A DNA stretch of 64,000 nucleotides from assembly GCA_036365455.1 (NCBI GenBank), contig JAWQUS010000030.1:16326001-16390000 (forward strand), given 5' to 3'. Of this stretch, positions 63,800-64,000 are shown piece by piece. Each line of letters opens with the position of its first letter. The stretch's first letter is position 1. The notes under the pieces are model-generated. The model made no database searches. It saw nothing but the letters and a program-made list of their open reading frames with translations, and had not been told where the DNA came from. Origin of the DNA: Macrosoma leucophasiata. Taxonomy: Eukaryota; Arthropoda; Insecta; Lepidoptera; Hedylidae. A program made the translations under genes and the position numbers.

Positions 63800-64000
63800 T
63801 ACTTTTTTGAAGCGGGCATGACCCCGCGGCTGGTGTAGAACATAGGCGATCTACTCGGTTACATTACTGGCGCTGTCGGATGTGTGATGGGTGACCGCTA
63901 GTGGAAATGAAAATGCGCGTTTCCGTGCTTCGGAGCGTTAAGCCGTCAGTCCCGGTTGCAGTCGTTAAACCTTGTCTTAGGCCTTATGGGCGGTTTGAAA
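63800..64000 (+). mobile_element. 5S rRNA-derived SINE, cut by the window end
   Basis: CGCGGCTGGTGTAGAACATA, GTGTGATGGGTGACCGCTAG, CGTGCTTCGGAGCGTTAAGC and GGCCTTATGGGCGGTTTGAA follow the 26675 copy. The 3' part is outside the window. Confidence 0.75.

Overview
This is nuclear DNA of an insect, most likely a moth or butterfly. Protein-coding exons are short and sparse, introns are long and AT-rich, and most of the rest is repeats: tRNA-derived and 5S-rRNA-derived SINEs, 3' ends of RTE-, Jockey- and CR1-like non-LTR elements, and many hAT-like and other inverted-repeat DNA elements. I see no LTR retrotransposon, rRNA operon, CRISPR array or bacterial-type gene. The lepidopteran assignment is inference from repeat style and protein similarity.

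Three conserved genes are supported. (1) A DAXX-like histone chaperone gene lies on the minus strand with six coding exons between 14542 and 8654. It has SUMO-interacting-type motifs at both protein ends, a helical-bundle domain and a histone-binding domain. (2) The complete F-actin capping protein beta subunit gene (cpb) lies on the minus strand with five coding exons between 34328 and 23985 (275 residues); its first coding exon holds only the ATG. (3) The 5' part of atypical protein kinase C lies on the plus strand: two exons (36480-36658 and 37531-37651) encode the PB1 domain. The C1 and kinase exons were not found in the remaining 26 kb, so either the next intron is very long or the assembly is broken. 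cpb and aPKC diverge from a shared 2.2 kb intergenic region. Both act in epithelial and actin biology, but the window gives no evidence of co-regulation.

Layout: 1-8.6 kb, repeats, including a 2.2 kb long-inverted-repeat element and a TATCGATA-rich hAT element. 8.6-14.6 kb, the Daxx gene. 15.4-20.6 kb, a decayed Jockey-type retrotransposon whose ORF1 is split by a hAT-like insertion. 20.7-23.9 kb, duplications and small inverted-repeat elements. 23.9-34.3 kb, cpb, whose 6 kb intron holds three hAT-like elements nested one inside another, the innermost carrying a 5S-type SINE and a retrotransposon remnant. 34.3-37.7 kb, the cpb/aPKC intergenic region and the aPKC PB1 exons. 37.7-64 kb, a repeat-dense stretch (putative aPKC intron) with a PIF/Harbinger-like element, a CR1-like remnant, more hAT-like MITEs and, near 60.8-61.9 kb, a TATA-containing candidate noncoding transcription unit.

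The most interesting signals are in the mobile DNA. Several unrelated hAT-like elements, each bounded by 8-bp duplications, carry a different family-specific short motif near their ends (TATCGATA, CCGAATATTCGG, GAGGAAG, TGGGGAAT). A tRNA-derived SINE recurs as inverted dimers, one with a 12-bp target duplication. A 5S rRNA-derived SINE family is present in at least five pieces.
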